A DNA stretch of 64,000 nucleotides. It comes from Bacteroidales bacterium (GTDB lineage: Bacteria; Bacteroidota; Bacteroidia; Bacteroidales; Prolixibacteraceae). The notes under the pieces are model-generated. The model was not told the origin of the DNA. It saw nothing but the letters and a program-made list of their open reading frames with translations, and ran no database searches. Of this stretch, positions 37,089-46,136 are shown piece by piece; positions within the stretch are counted from its first letter, which is position 1; each line of letters begins with the position of its first letter. The translations under genes were made by a program, and so were the position numbers. The stretch covers positions 396,468 through 460,467 of the forward strand of contig JAAYDJ010000035.1 in the NCBI GenBank assembly GCA_012729335.1, in the 5' to 3' direction.

Positions 37089-37228
37089 AAAGACCTCCTT
37101 TTTTTAAATGGTTTATGATGAGTGGTTGTTATCGAATATTCTCAAAATCAGATACAATATAACACATTTTTCACAAAATAACGACCACTTTGTCCTTTTT
37201 TTGCATCTAAAAGGGACTCCATCGGGGG

Positions 37229-40200
37229 TCAGCCCACCAGGATGAAGGGTGCCCAGTAATGGGGGTGGCTGAAATCCCGGGTTGGCCGGGTGGGAGCAAA
37301 GGGGCGACCGGGGCGGGAGGGGCTTTCCGGTAGGGAAACGGTTTCTTCCCGTGGGGGAGTGGCCGTTAAGATGGCCTCACCAGGCACTGGGATACCGGTG
37401 GCCTTTTTCAGGCGTTCTATTTCCCCGGGCAGGTCAGAGGTGGAGAGATTCCGGAGGTATTCACGGGCATGGCGGAGGGCGGCGGCAGGGGAGATCCCGG
37501 TCAGGAGGCGGCGGTAGAACTCCCCCATGAGCAGGGAGGTGGAGAGATCGTCGACGGGCCAGAGGCTGACGACGGCTCTGCGTACGCCGGCACCCAGCAG
37601 GGCACGGGTCAGGCCCAGAAGGTCATCGCCGCCGGTGGTGCGGCCTTTGCCGGTTTCGCAGGCACTGAGAACCGCCAGCTCCGCATCAAGGCGAATCCCT
37701 GCCAGTTCATAGACCGTGAGTTCCTCCCCGCCGGCCAGCATAAGGGCGGAATTGAAGGGAGAATCCCGGTCGAGTTTTCCGTGGGTGGCAAAATGAACCA
37801 GGGAGCATCCGGGGAGGGCTTCGCGGACCTTCACTTCCGAGGCGTTTCCGCCAAGAAGCGCCTTTGCTCCGAAGAGGGAGGCCACATAGCGGGCTTCGGT
37901 TTCCGCCCAGGCCAGGGTCCCGTCAGGGTTGCCGACAGCAAGGATCTTCCCCCTGACATCTACCCCCTTTCCGGGAGAGAGGTAGGCCAGGAGGCTGGCC
38001 GACGGCAGCTGAGAGATCTCCCTGCGGGCTCCCAGGGGTTCTCCCCTGTAAGGAAGGGCATGGAATGGCAGCAGATGGCTCCTCCCATGGGGAACGATGA
38101 CCAGGCTGGAGAATTTTTCAAGGATTCCGGCCACAGGAAGAAGCAGTTTTTCGGCCAACCGTGCTCCTTCGCCCCGCTCGGGAAGAGCTCCATCACAAAA
38201 GGCTACGAAAGCTTCTATTTCCCTGTCGAGGAGGATTTCACTTGTTTTGAAAGCCAGGGAAGTGGCTATTCCCTCCTGGTCAATGGCCCACATCAGCAGG
38301 TCCTCATCGAGGTAGTAGTATTCCAGGAGGAGGGTATCGGTGGGCAGACAGGATGCCACCTCTTCCGCTGAAAGAAGCGGCGTGTTTCCGCCGGCAATGG
38401 CATGGAATTCCGGGAATGCCGCGGCCAGTTCCCCCTCAAGGGTCAGCAGGGTTTCTTCTGCTTCGGCAACCTTTGCCGAAAGTGCGTCGAGGCGTTCCCG
38501 CACAGGCGGCTCGGTCTTTCGTTCCCGGGAGAGGAGTCCCCGCAGGAGTGCCAGGCGGGTATTTTGTTCCCGCCAGGCACGCAGGATGGCGCTTTCACCG
38601 GCGGGGATCTTCCGCAATTGGAAACTTCCGGCCACCAGGTCCAGCAAGGCCCTGGATTTGGCCCTTTCAGCCAGTTGGAAAGCCTGCCGGTGGTCGCCCA
38701 GCCGGGTGGCGGTGCGTGCCGCATAGCCATAGAGATACTGGGCGCTTTTATCTGACGCCAGGGCGGTTTTCAGTTCGTCACGGGTGAGTTGGCTGCGCCG
38801 TTCCTCAAGAAGGCGGATTGCCAGTCCATAGGTGTCCAGGGCTTGCGTGAGCAGGCTTGTCTCCCCGGAAGAACCGGCCAGGCCTTCGTACATCTCTCCT
38901 ATTTCCGTGAGGGAGTGCCACGGGTGCTCCCCTTCACGCCACCACTCTTTCCCTGCCAGAAGTTCCAGTTTTCCCAGGTATTGCCATGCATCATCAAAAG
39001 CTTTCAGGCGTATGAACATGGAAAAGGCCTGTTCCAGGAAGCGCCGCTGCTCCAGGCGTTGTTCGGCCCGGAGGTGGTCGCCCCCTGCGGCGGCAATGCG
39101 TTCCGACAGGTGGCCGGCAAATCCTTCGCCCGCCAGGAGGTTCCGGAGGTGCTCCCCATACGCATGGGCGGCTTCCGTGTATTGCCGCTCTTCAGCCAGA
39201 AGGAGGGTTTTCATGTAGGGGCGCTGCGCCGGACTCACCTCAGGCAAAGCCCGGCGGGATTCCTCCAGCCAGTGGGCAGCAGCGGCCTCATCACCCGCCT
39301 CCCTGAGGTTACGGGCACGGTAGAGAGGTGCGAGCACCCGTGAAATTTCGATATTATAGAGGGCCATTCCCCGGAGGGCTTCCACGACGGCTTCCTCAGA
39401 AAGGGCATCTGGGGATGTGGATCCGGCCGGAGTAAGTTCAGCGGATAACTTCCGGAACCGGTGTGTGGCACGTTCCATGCCGTCGGGGTCGGTTTGCTGG
39501 AGGTAAAGTCTGAATACCGAGGCGTTGAGCATGAAAAGGCGCTGTCGCAGGTAAGGGGCCAGCCGGGGCCGTTGCCGGGCATCGGCGGAAATCAGCTCCA
39601 GAGCCTCTTCATACCAGGTCAGGGCGGCTTCCCTTTCCCCTGCGGCCTGATGGACGGCCCCCAGATCAACCAGTATCTGGGCCATGTTGGAGGGGGCGCT
39701 GCAGGTTTCGAAAAGGATACGGGCGATCTCAAAGGCGGCGAGTGATTTTTCATACTCTCCCCTGCGGAGAAGAAGATGACGGGCAAAGCGGGCAGCCAGG
39801 AAAGCCAGTCCCAGGGCGTAGCTGAAGCTTCCCTCTTGTGCTGAAAGGTTTCCCGTATCATAAGCCAGTAGCAGGGCTTCCCTTTTTCTGCCCTGGGCCG
39901 CCAGGGCGAGTGCCTGGTGGGTGGCGGCCAGGGCAGTGCCCCGCAGGTCGCCGCACTGCCGGAAAAGAGCGGCGGCTTTTCCGGCGTTGACGGCTGTGGC
40001 CCCGAAGTCATCGCGGAGCATCGAGAGGTATCCCTGACGGAGGAGCAAGGCGGCCTCTCCACGGGCCGCCCCCGCGGAGGCAAAGTACTTCCCGGCCTCT
40101 GCAAATAAGGCGGCGGCGGCTTCTGTTTGCCCGGGTCCGGGAAGCCGGAACTCCTCCGCTTCCATGGAAACGGGAAGTGCCGTCGTATCGGAAGTACTCT

Positions 40201-41023
40201 CCTCGATGGCCAGGTTCCACACCAGGGGAGAACTGAAGGGTGCCGCCAGCCAGTCGGCACGGGTCATCAGGCAGAAGGCGGTTCCTGCGGCATCCTGTGC
40301 CCGGCGGTATAAGGATTCTGCTTTATCGAGAAATGAGGAGGCTTCATGGGAGACTCCTGCTCTCCGGTAGAGGTCGGCCGTTACCCAGGCGGCGTAACCC
40401 GCCACTCCCCACTGGCTTTCGGCTTCGGCCCAGCGGAGGAGTTTCAGGGGAGCCGCCGTGAAAACCGGCAGCGACTGGTCAAGGGTAAAGGAGGCGGCCA
40501 CGTAGCGGTTGCTGCCGAGGGTACTGCGGGCAGGTTTCAGGGCACAGAGGAAGCCGTAGATGAGCCACGATGTATTGCGGAGGGTTTCATCGCCGGAGTT
40601 CTGCATCAGGGTGTTCCAGAGGGCATCCTCTTCACGGAGATCTTCAGCACCCCGCCAGCGGGCCTGGATTTCGAAAGCACCGGCGCCGTTGCCGTCGGGA
40701 AAGGTGTTGTAATGCTCGTGAATCGCCAGAAGGCGGCAGGTAACCTCCAGGAGCTGCAACCGGGGATGGGCGGCCGACAGCAGGCGCGCCTCATCGAGGA
40801 GCTGAAAGGCCCGGGGAAGGCGGCCCGCCATTATGGAGACATACGCCAGGGTCACCAACGCTTCGCCATGCTCTGCAGCCGGTGCAACAGACAAACCATC
40901 GGGATGAGCCCGGCTTGCAGCCTCCTTAAGGAAAGCTTCCCCCAGCGATTGCGCCAGGGTTAAATCCCCCTTCATCTCCTCGTAAAACAGGGAGGAAAGG
41001 GCAGAAAAAACCAATTCTTTCAT
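37229..41023 (-). CDS. TPR-CHAT protease
   Basis: 1264 residues, cytoplasmic. About 1-870 is an array of TPR-like helical repeats (e.g. QILVDLGAVHQAAGEREAALTWYEEALELI; AARTATRLGDHRQAFQLAERAKSRALLDL). The C-terminal CHAT caspase-like protease spans about 905-1215, with H1081 (LVHFATHGKLDRD) and C1122 (LSACETGKGR) and DDLLGLTRALLGAGVRRAVVSLWPVDD. TPR-CHAT proteins sense a partner through the TPR scaffold and then cut a specific protein, as in type III-E CRISPR or gasdermin systems; no CRISPR or gasdermin gene is seen here. It lies between two caspase genes, 148 bp after the larger one. Confidence 0.92.
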   Translation of the reverse strand: MKELVFSALSSLFYEEMKGDLTLAQSLGEAFLKEAASRAHPDGLSVAPAAEHGEALVTLAYVSIMAGRLPRAFQLLDEARLLSAAHPRLQLLEVTCRLLAIHEHYNTFPDGNGAGAFEIQARWRGAEDLREEDALWNTLMQNSGDETLRNTSWLIYGFLCALKPARSTLGSNRYVAASFTLDQSLPVFTAAPLKLLRWAEAESQWGVAGYAAWVTADLYRRAGVSHEASSFLDKAESLYRRAQDAAGTAFCLMTRADWLAAPFSSPLVWNLAIEESTSDTTALPVSMEAEEFRLPGPGQTEAAAALFAEAGKYFASAGAARGEAALLLRQGYLSMLRDDFGATAVNAGKAAALFRQCGDLRGTALAATHQALALAAQGRKREALLLAYDTGNLSAQEGSFSYALGLAFLAARFARHLLLRRGEYEKSLAAFEIARILFETCSAPSNMAQILVDLGAVHQAAGEREAALTWYEEALELISADARQRPRLAPYLRQRLFMLNASVFRLYLQQTDPDGMERATHRFRKLSAELTPAGSTSPDALSEEAVVEALRGMALYNIEISRVLAPLYRARNLREAGDEAAAAHWLEESRRALPEVSPAQRPYMKTLLLAEERQYTEAAHAYGEHLRNLLAGEGFAGHLSERIAAAGGDHLRAEQRLEQRRFLEQAFSMFIRLKAFDDAWQYLGKLELLAGKEWWREGEHPWHSLTEIGEMYEGLAGSSGETSLLTQALDTYGLAIRLLEERRSQLTRDELKTALASDKSAQYLYGYAARTATRLGDHRQAFQLAERAKSRALLDLVAGSFQLRKIPAGESAILRAWREQNTRLALLRGLLSRERKTEPPVRERLDALSAKVAEAEETLLTLEGELAAAFPEFHAIAGGNTPLLSAEEVASCLPTDTLLLEYYYLDEDLLMWAIDQEGIATSLAFKTSEILLDREIEAFVAFCDGALPERGEGARLAEKLLLPVAGILEKFSSLVIVPHGRSHLLPFHALPYRGEPLGARREISQLPSASLLAYLSPGKGVDVRGKILAVGNPDGTLAWAETEARYVASLFGAKALLGGNASEVKVREALPGCSLVHFATHGKLDRDSPFNSALMLAGGEELTVYELAGIRLDAELAVLSACETGKGRTTGGDDLLGLTRALLGAGVRRAVVSLWPVDDLSTSLLMGEFYRRLLTGISPAAALRHAREYLRNLSTSDLPGEIERLKKATGIPVPGEAILTATPPREETVSLPESPSRPGRPFAPTRPTRDFSHPHYWAPFILVG

Positions 41024-41171
41024 ACCTCAACCCGAATCAGATCTCTCTCGTGGCATCACCCGTCTTTCAATACTCACGATCTCCCTGAAACTCCTTGTTA
41101 CGGCTTATCCTGGAACAGGGAAACGCATCCCAGTGAACTGGGAGGCATTTGACGGGCAGATGCTGTAACTG

Positions 41172-44100
41172 TTATGACAACTCCCTTAACCATGCCTTGA
41201 CAGATGTGGCTCCTCCGGAGGGAGTGAAATAGCCGAAGTGGTGGTTTTTGGTGCGGAGGACCTTAAGGCGGGGCCAGGTGCCGTTGCGGACGCCCTTCAT
41301 GCTTTTAAGTCCGATCATGCCGTCGTTTTCCTTTTCGCCGATGAGGAGGCTGGCCGATTTTCCCAGGATCTTATGGGCGAGGCGGTTAAGGCGGGCACCT
41401 TCCCCACCGGCGGGGTCACATTTCCCGGCCAGGACCAGGTAGGGAATCGTCGCCGGGCTTTGGAGGCCGTTAAGGCGTGCCAGAGCTTCCGAGGTGGTGG
41501 TCATGTCCTTCCACCCTTCGCCCTGGTCATAGAGTTCCTTGAAGGGCCAGGCCAGAATGCCGGCCAGGGGAAGGGAGGAGATGTTGCCGATGGCCCCTGA
41601 GAGGAGGTACAGGGCGGCGCGGCTGATGTTGGCGATGGGAGTGCCCAGGTTTGGGGGACCGGCGAGGATCATTCCGTCGGTAAAGGCATCGCCGCCCGCG
41701 ATTTCCGTCATGCAGCGGGCTACGAGGGCTCCCGGGCCGTGGGCAAAGACATGAAGGGTGATGCCGTCGCCGTGGGCCAGTCCGCATTTCTGGCGGAGGG
41801 CCGTGGCCAGTGCCGCACCACTGGCTTCCACACCCGTACCGAAGCTTTCGTAATCCCAGGTGAGAAACCGGGTGTAAGCCGGAGTCATTCCCTCCAGAAG
41901 GGGTACCAGTTCGCGCGCAATTCCCGCCGATTGGGAGAGGAATCCATGGACGAATAGGGCCACCCTGTCACCGGAATGAAAGATAGCCGGTACAGGATCC
42001 CGGTAGCGAAGTCCTCCCTGGGTGAGTTCCACCAGGCGGAGGCCGCTGTTTTTCTCAGGGCGGCCCAGCTTTCTGCACAGGAACAGGCGGAGTGCTCCCC
42101 CTATGCTGCGGGTAGGATCGCCACCACCGCTCACGGCGGGCGGCAGGGCAACGATATCGACTTGTCCGGGTCCCGCACTGTAGCCCACCGGCAGATAATC
42201 CTCCCCATCAAAGGCCACAGCCAGGAAATCTTCCTCAAGGGAAGAAAGGGCCTGTCCGGAACGGAGGTTTTCTCCGGAAGAATAAGCCTGCCCGGAAGGA
42301 AATCTTTCTCCGGCAGAGATGGTTTCTCCTGGTATGTAGTCCTGATCCGGGAAGCCGGTATGAGAATCAACAGGGAGGCCGGCATGAGAATCAACAGGGA
42401 GGCCGGCATGAGGAGCGACCCGGAAGCCGGAAGCAGGGTCACCAGGGTGACCGGAATGAGGAGTAGCCGGGGGGTTGGAAGAGGGTTTCCCCGGAAGGTG
42501 GAGGCGCAGCGGGTTTTGGGGGGAGACCACTCTGCGGGAGGCTTCCCCGGCTTCAACGGTGAGGAGCAGGGGTTGTTCTGAAAGGCCGCGGGAAGTGCTG
42601 CGGGTCACAGGGGTCAGCCATTCGCCAGTAAGGGCCGGCGGAAGTTTTACACCCTCCCCGGGGGCCAGTCCCCGGCGGGTTCCCTCCATGGTGTCGAGGG
42701 AGATTCTTCCAGTGAAGCCAGCGGGGGCGGCGAGGCTGAAGCCGCGCCCCAGTTCCACGGTGGCCGCATCGCCGTGCAGGTCGGCAGCAGGGGTGTGCCT
42801 GACCAACCTGTAAGCCAGTTCCGCGGTGGCCAGCTCCTCCCCTGCCGGCAGCCTGGCCGGTTTTCCGCGGGTAGAGCCTCCCGAAACCTTTCTGCCGAGG
42901 AGTGCTTCCAGGGGCGAAAGGGAACGGGTCCCTCTCCCACCGGAAACAGGAGGCACCTCCAGGGGGTCCTGCTCCAGCATCGCCAGGTCACAGGGAGAAG
43001 TGGTGACCATCAGTTTGAGGACCTCCCGGCTTTCGTCCCACCTTACCTCCCCGGGCTGATCACCGGGAAGATAGAGTTCCAGGGGGGCCCCTCCGCTGCC
43101 CGTCATTCCCGAAATCAGCTTGTGGCCGGCTTTGAGGAGCTCCTGCTGGCCGGCGACAGGGTAAAGGCGGTAGATGCTGAAATCGGGGTTCAGGATAAAC
43201 AGATGCGGATAAACGTCGGTATTCGAGAGGTTAGTGATCTCCTGGGCGTAGAGGTTGCTGCTTTTCTCCTCCGGAAAATAAGGGATGGTGAGGGTTTCGC
43301 CGGGAGTTTGGGGGATCTCACTGGTGGCAGAAATCCCATCACCCGAAACTGCCGTGCAGCGGAGCAGCCTGAGGGAGAATTTTCCCTGGAGCCGGGAAGG
43401 AATTTCGCCACTCAACTGAAGGATAACGCGGTAGCGGGCGATGCTTTCCAGGGCGCTGACCGTTCTGGCCGGGTTGCAAGTGGGGTTATCCCCGGGGGAG
43501 ACCAGCAGCCGTCCCTTTTCGTCGCGGATGGTGACTCCGCTTTCTTCCACGGCGACTATCAGGGCAGGAACCTTCGTGGGTTTCTCCGGAAGTTCCAGGA
43601 AGGGGGAGGGTTTTCCGTTGCCGTCGTGGCCGAGAATCTGTGCTCTGACCGCCTCCAGGAAGAGCAGGCCGGGTTCTCCGCCGGAAGGTTGAAGGAGTAC
43701 CTGCTGTCTGGGTGGAGCGCTGCTTTTCCGGAGAAGCTGTTCGGGCACTCCTGAGGGGGCCGCACTTTCCACCATCGCATCACCGAAGATGGTGCGTCTG
43801 ACAGCTCCCTCGCACTGTGGGGTCTGATCGGAAAAGAGGGCCGGCACCTTCTGGAGCACATAGGCATGCCAGTCGGCATAGGTCGCCCCGGAAGGTTTGC
43901 TTCTGAGGTATTGCAGGGAGAACCAGGTGAGGGCGCCGTGGGGTTCCTCACCCGGGGGGTAGTATTCGTTGGATTCCTCGCGGTCGAGGCAGCCGGCCAG
44001 CAAGACGTGGTTGGGATGATAGACAGCCCATCCGCTGCGGGTGGTCCTGAGGGTGGTCTGGGGAGTGCCCAGGGGAGTGCCCATAACAGGTACAGCATTC

Positions 44101-44801
44101 ACATCACCATCTCCCGGAGCCGGTCCACTGCTTCTTTCACCGGCGGAATCCACTGTGCGGTCGTCGCCGGCCATAGTTCCTGGTCTGCTATAACCGGGGT
44201 TTCCTCCCGACACATTTTGGGAAGATATGCGGGAGAGGGATTGCAGAAAAGCAGCATCGAGGTTGGCCGGAGGTTTTCTGGAGTCGGCGGGAGCCCGGCG
44301 GGTGGTGGCTTTCCCTCCGGGGGCAATCATACGGGTGCCGGATCCGGAATGACAGCAGTCGAGGATCACCGTGATGTGGGGGCCCTTCTCCTCCGCCAGC
44401 CTTTCGATCAGGGCGGCCAGGGTTTTGTCGGGAATGTCAAAGACCTGACCGGTGCGGCTGTTGTAAGGAACGATGGTTTCGTCGAGGCCATCGGGTTCGG
44501 TGCCCGTGTTGTCGGGCATCTGGGAGCCGTGGCCGCTGAACTGGAAAAGAAGCTGGCTTCCGTGGGGAATCGCAGGATTCCCGACCAGGAATTCCTTGAA
44601 ATTCCGGAGGATGGCCGCCCGGGTAGCCTCCCCGTTGACCAGGGTTTTCACCTGTTGTGCAGGCACCCCCATGGAGCCGGTGAGGAACTCCTGCATGCTG
44701 GTCACATCGTTGACACACCCCACCAAAGGGGAAACAGCGTAGGACCTGTAGCGGTTAATACCCACCAGCAAGGCCCAGATGTTGTGGTTTTCGTTTGCCA
44801 T
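41172..44801 (-). CDS. caspase fused to nucleophile-less alpha/beta hydrolase
   Basis: 1209 residues, no signal peptide. Caspase domain 1-160, extended to about 350: H91 (FSGHGSQ) and C150 (LDCCHSGSG). A middle region about 370-650 has a beta-rich part resembling DUF4384 (TNLSNTDVYPHLFILNPDFSIYRLYP). A Pro/Gly/Ser linker with 24-bp repeats lies near 790-825. The C-terminal alpha/beta-hydrolase-like domain spans about 940-1205 (RVALFVHGFLSQ oxyanion segment). The expected H-S-x-G elbow reads VFAHGPGALVAR, so Gly1022 replaces the nucleophile Ser. It probably binds lipid, membrane or protein rather than hydrolysing. It is the first gene of the three-protease block. Confidence 0.88.
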   Translation of the reverse strand: MANENHNIWALLVGINRYRSYAVSPLVGCVNDVTSMQEFLTGSMGVPAQQVKTLVNGEATRAAILRNFKEFLVGNPAIPHGSQLLFQFSGHGSQMPDNTGTEPDGLDETIVPYNSRTGQVFDIPDKTLAALIERLAEEKGPHITVILDCCHSGSGTRMIAPGGKATTRRAPADSRKPPANLDAAFLQSLSRISSQNVSGGNPGYSRPGTMAGDDRTVDSAGERSSGPAPGDGDVNAVPVMGTPLGTPQTTLRTTRSGWAVYHPNHVLLAGCLDREESNEYYPPGEEPHGALTWFSLQYLRSKPSGATYADWHAYVLQKVPALFSDQTPQCEGAVRRTIFGDAMVESAAPSGVPEQLLRKSSAPPRQQVLLQPSGGEPGLLFLEAVRAQILGHDGNGKPSPFLELPEKPTKVPALIVAVEESGVTIRDEKGRLLVSPGDNPTCNPARTVSALESIARYRVILQLSGEIPSRLQGKFSLRLLRCTAVSGDGISATSEIPQTPGETLTIPYFPEEKSSNLYAQEITNLSNTDVYPHLFILNPDFSIYRLYPVAGQQELLKAGHKLISGMTGSGGAPLELYLPGDQPGEVRWDESREVLKLMVTTSPCDLAMLEQDPLEVPPVSGGRGTRSLSPLEALLGRKVSGGSTRGKPARLPAGEELATAELAYRLVRHTPAADLHGDAATVELGRGFSLAAPAGFTGRISLDTMEGTRRGLAPGEGVKLPPALTGEWLTPVTRSTSRGLSEQPLLLTVEAGEASRRVVSPQNPLRLHLPGKPSSNPPATPHSGHPGDPASGFRVAPHAGLPVDSHAGLPVDSHTGFPDQDYIPGETISAGERFPSGQAYSSGENLRSGQALSSLEEDFLAVAFDGEDYLPVGYSAGPGQVDIVALPPAVSGGGDPTRSIGGALRLFLCRKLGRPEKNSGLRLVELTQGGLRYRDPVPAIFHSGDRVALFVHGFLSQSAGIARELVPLLEGMTPAYTRFLTWDYESFGTGVEASGAALATALRQKCGLAHGDGITLHVFAHGPGALVARCMTEIAGGDAFTDGMILAGPPNLGTPIANISRAALYLLSGAIGNISSLPLAGILAWPFKELYDQGEGWKDMTTTSEALARLNGLQSPATIPYLVLAGKCDPAGGEGARLNRLAHKILGKSASLLIGEKENDGMIGLKSMKGVRNGTWPRLKVLRTKNHHFGYFTPSGGATSVKAWLRELS
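42336..42431 (-). repeat. 24-bp tandem repeats in the caspase/hydrolase linker
   Basis: Two identical adjacent 24-bp units (42360-42383 and 42384-42407; plus-strand atgagaatcaacagggaggc cggc) are flanked by a degenerate copy on each side. On the coding strand they encode AGLPVDSH units inside a flexible linker. Confidence 0.88.
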
Positions 44802-44806
44802 ACTTC

Positions 44807-44825
44807 GTATACTGTATACCTCCTT
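44807..44825 (-). promoter_or_regulatory. dyad overlapping an SD site before the caspase/hydrolase gene
   Basis: GTATACTGTATAC (44807-44819) is a perfect dyad directly between the ATG (44801) and a consensus AAGGAGGT (44825-44818). The ribosome site is unusually far from the start (16 nt) and is overlapped by the dyad. It suggests a repressor site or an RNA hairpin that sets the spacing. A weak promoter (TTG, 20 nt, TAAATTGT) lies further upstream. Confidence 0.45.
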
Positions 44826-45118
44826 CCGGGTTGGGGCAAACCAAATTTCACACTGACCCAGGAAGTGTGGAAAGGTTTTTCTGGCTTACCCGGACATCCG
44901 GAGAGTTGTACTATCAGACAATTTACGTTTTTTTTCATCCAGATACAACTGAATCCTTAATGAATCCCTCCGGAGATGGGGACAAGGTGCGACCTGACTG
45001 AATAGAGGTAGTCGGATCTTTCCCTGGTTTATTCAGCGGTCATTGTCCCTGCCAGAAAAAAATGAACAAAAAGGAGCACTGATTTGTATTATTTTCATTA
45101 AAATAAGTAAAACAAAAA

Positions 45119-45859
45119 ATGAAAGATTACATGGTCCGGTTCCGGAGGGTTCTGCTACCCTCCGTACTGCTATTCTTTATATATTCGTGTTCAGCGAACG
45201 ACGAGATGTCCGGGATGTACAGACCAACAGAGAGCAGCGGGATTCCGGTTTCCGGGGAGAAGAGGTACCTGGCCCTTGGAGATTCCTATACCATAGGGGA
45301 GGCGGTCGCTGCGGACCAGCGGTGGCCGGTGCAGTTGCAGAAGAAGCTAACCGGGGAAGGGGTGAAGCTGGCCTCTCCGGAGATCATTGCCCGCACGGGG
45401 TGGACCACCGCGGAACTGGCGGAGGGGATCAGGCAAGCCAACCCGAAAGGGCCCTATGATCTGGTAACCCAGCTGATCGGGGTCAACAACCAGTACCGCG
45501 GCCTCGACACCGCGGAATACCGGAAGCAGTTCAGGGAGTTACTGATTCAGGCGGCCACTTTCGCTGGCAACGACTATGCTAAGGTAATTGTGGTCTCCAT
45601 TCCAGACTGGGGATATACCCCATTCGGCGGGTCGCGCAACAGGGGCGACATCAGCAAAGCCATTGACCAGTTCAACCGGATCAACCTGGAGGAGACCCGG
45701 AAAACCCCGGCGGTTTACGTGGATATCACCGCCATTTCACGGAATGGTCTTGTGGAACCGCAACTGGTGGCCACCGACGGACTTCACCCTTCCGGAGAAC
45801 AATACCGGCGCTGGGTGGAACTGGTTTTTCCGGTAGCAAAAACCATTCTGAGCAAGTAA
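45119..45859 (+). CDS. SGNH/GDSL hydrolase lipoprotein
   Basis: 246 residues. Lipoprotein signal (FFIYSC, Cys24). SGNH block I YLALGDSYTIG (Ser56), block II-like Gly in ARTGWTTAELAEGI, block III LIGVNNQYRG (Asn), block V TDGLHPSGEQY (Asp/His). It should be an outer-membrane or periplasmic esterase/lipase acting on acyl or acetyl groups. It is divergent from the caspase/hydrolase gene with a 317-bp gap. That gap holds the dyad and SD site described separately and an AT-rich tract, and no other gene. Confidence 0.9.
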   Translation: MKDYMVRFRRVLLPSVLLFFIYSCSANDEMSGMYRPTESSGIPVSGEKRYLALGDSYTIGEAVAADQRWPVQLQKKLTGEGVKLASPEIIARTGWTTAELAEGIRQANPKGPYDLVTQLIGVNNQYRGLDTAEYRKQFRELLIQAATFAGNDYAKVIVVSIPDWGYTPFGGSRNRGDISKAIDQFNRINLEETRKTPAVYVDITAISRNGLVEPQLVATDGLHPSGEQYRRWVELVFPVAKTILSK

Positions 45860-45972
45860 ATCACTTATATTAAGGATATCCTGCCTTTTCTACAGGATTC
45901 GACTGCATGCATCGGATCACCGTGTCGTTTGACTCATCCGGCGAACAAAAGCCACCTTCAGGCAAAAAGCAA

Positions 45973-46003
45973 TTTGCATAAGGTCATTGGGTTTGTATAT
46001 TTG
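45973..46003 (+). promoter_or_regulatory. kynureninase promoter
   Basis: TTTG at 45973-45976, a 19-nt spacer, and TATATTTG at 45996-46003: the best full match to the Bacteroidota -33/-7 promoter in the window. The leader would be about 125 nt, with a short hairpin CCGG...CCGG around 46042-46075. Confidence 0.75.
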
Positions 46004-46109
46004 CAGGTAAGGGCGTCGTTCATTCGCTGACTCCACTCCGGCAAAACCGGGAGCACTTTCCCGGCCTTTGCTTTCACCGGAATTTGACAATTTGAGGCCC
46101 TTACAGGAA

Positions 46110-46136
46110 ATGACCAGGCAAAAGAGTATCTTATGA
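46110..46136 (+). CDS. eight-residue upstream ORF coupled to kynU
   Basis: ATG 46110, peptide MTRQKSIL, TGA stop overlapping the kynU ATG (ATGA at 46133-46136). It is preceded by ACAGGAA, a better ribosome site than kynU itself has, so ribosomes may reach kynU by termination-reinitiation. Could be chance. Confidence 0.35.
   Translation: MTRQKSIL

Noticed and set aside
36264..44801. Bacterial gasdermin or type III-E CRISPR partner of the CHAT protease
   Set aside because: No gasdermin-like, Cas7-11-like or CRISPR sequence was found near the CHAT gene; neighbours are caspases, YbaN and an SGNH hydrolase.
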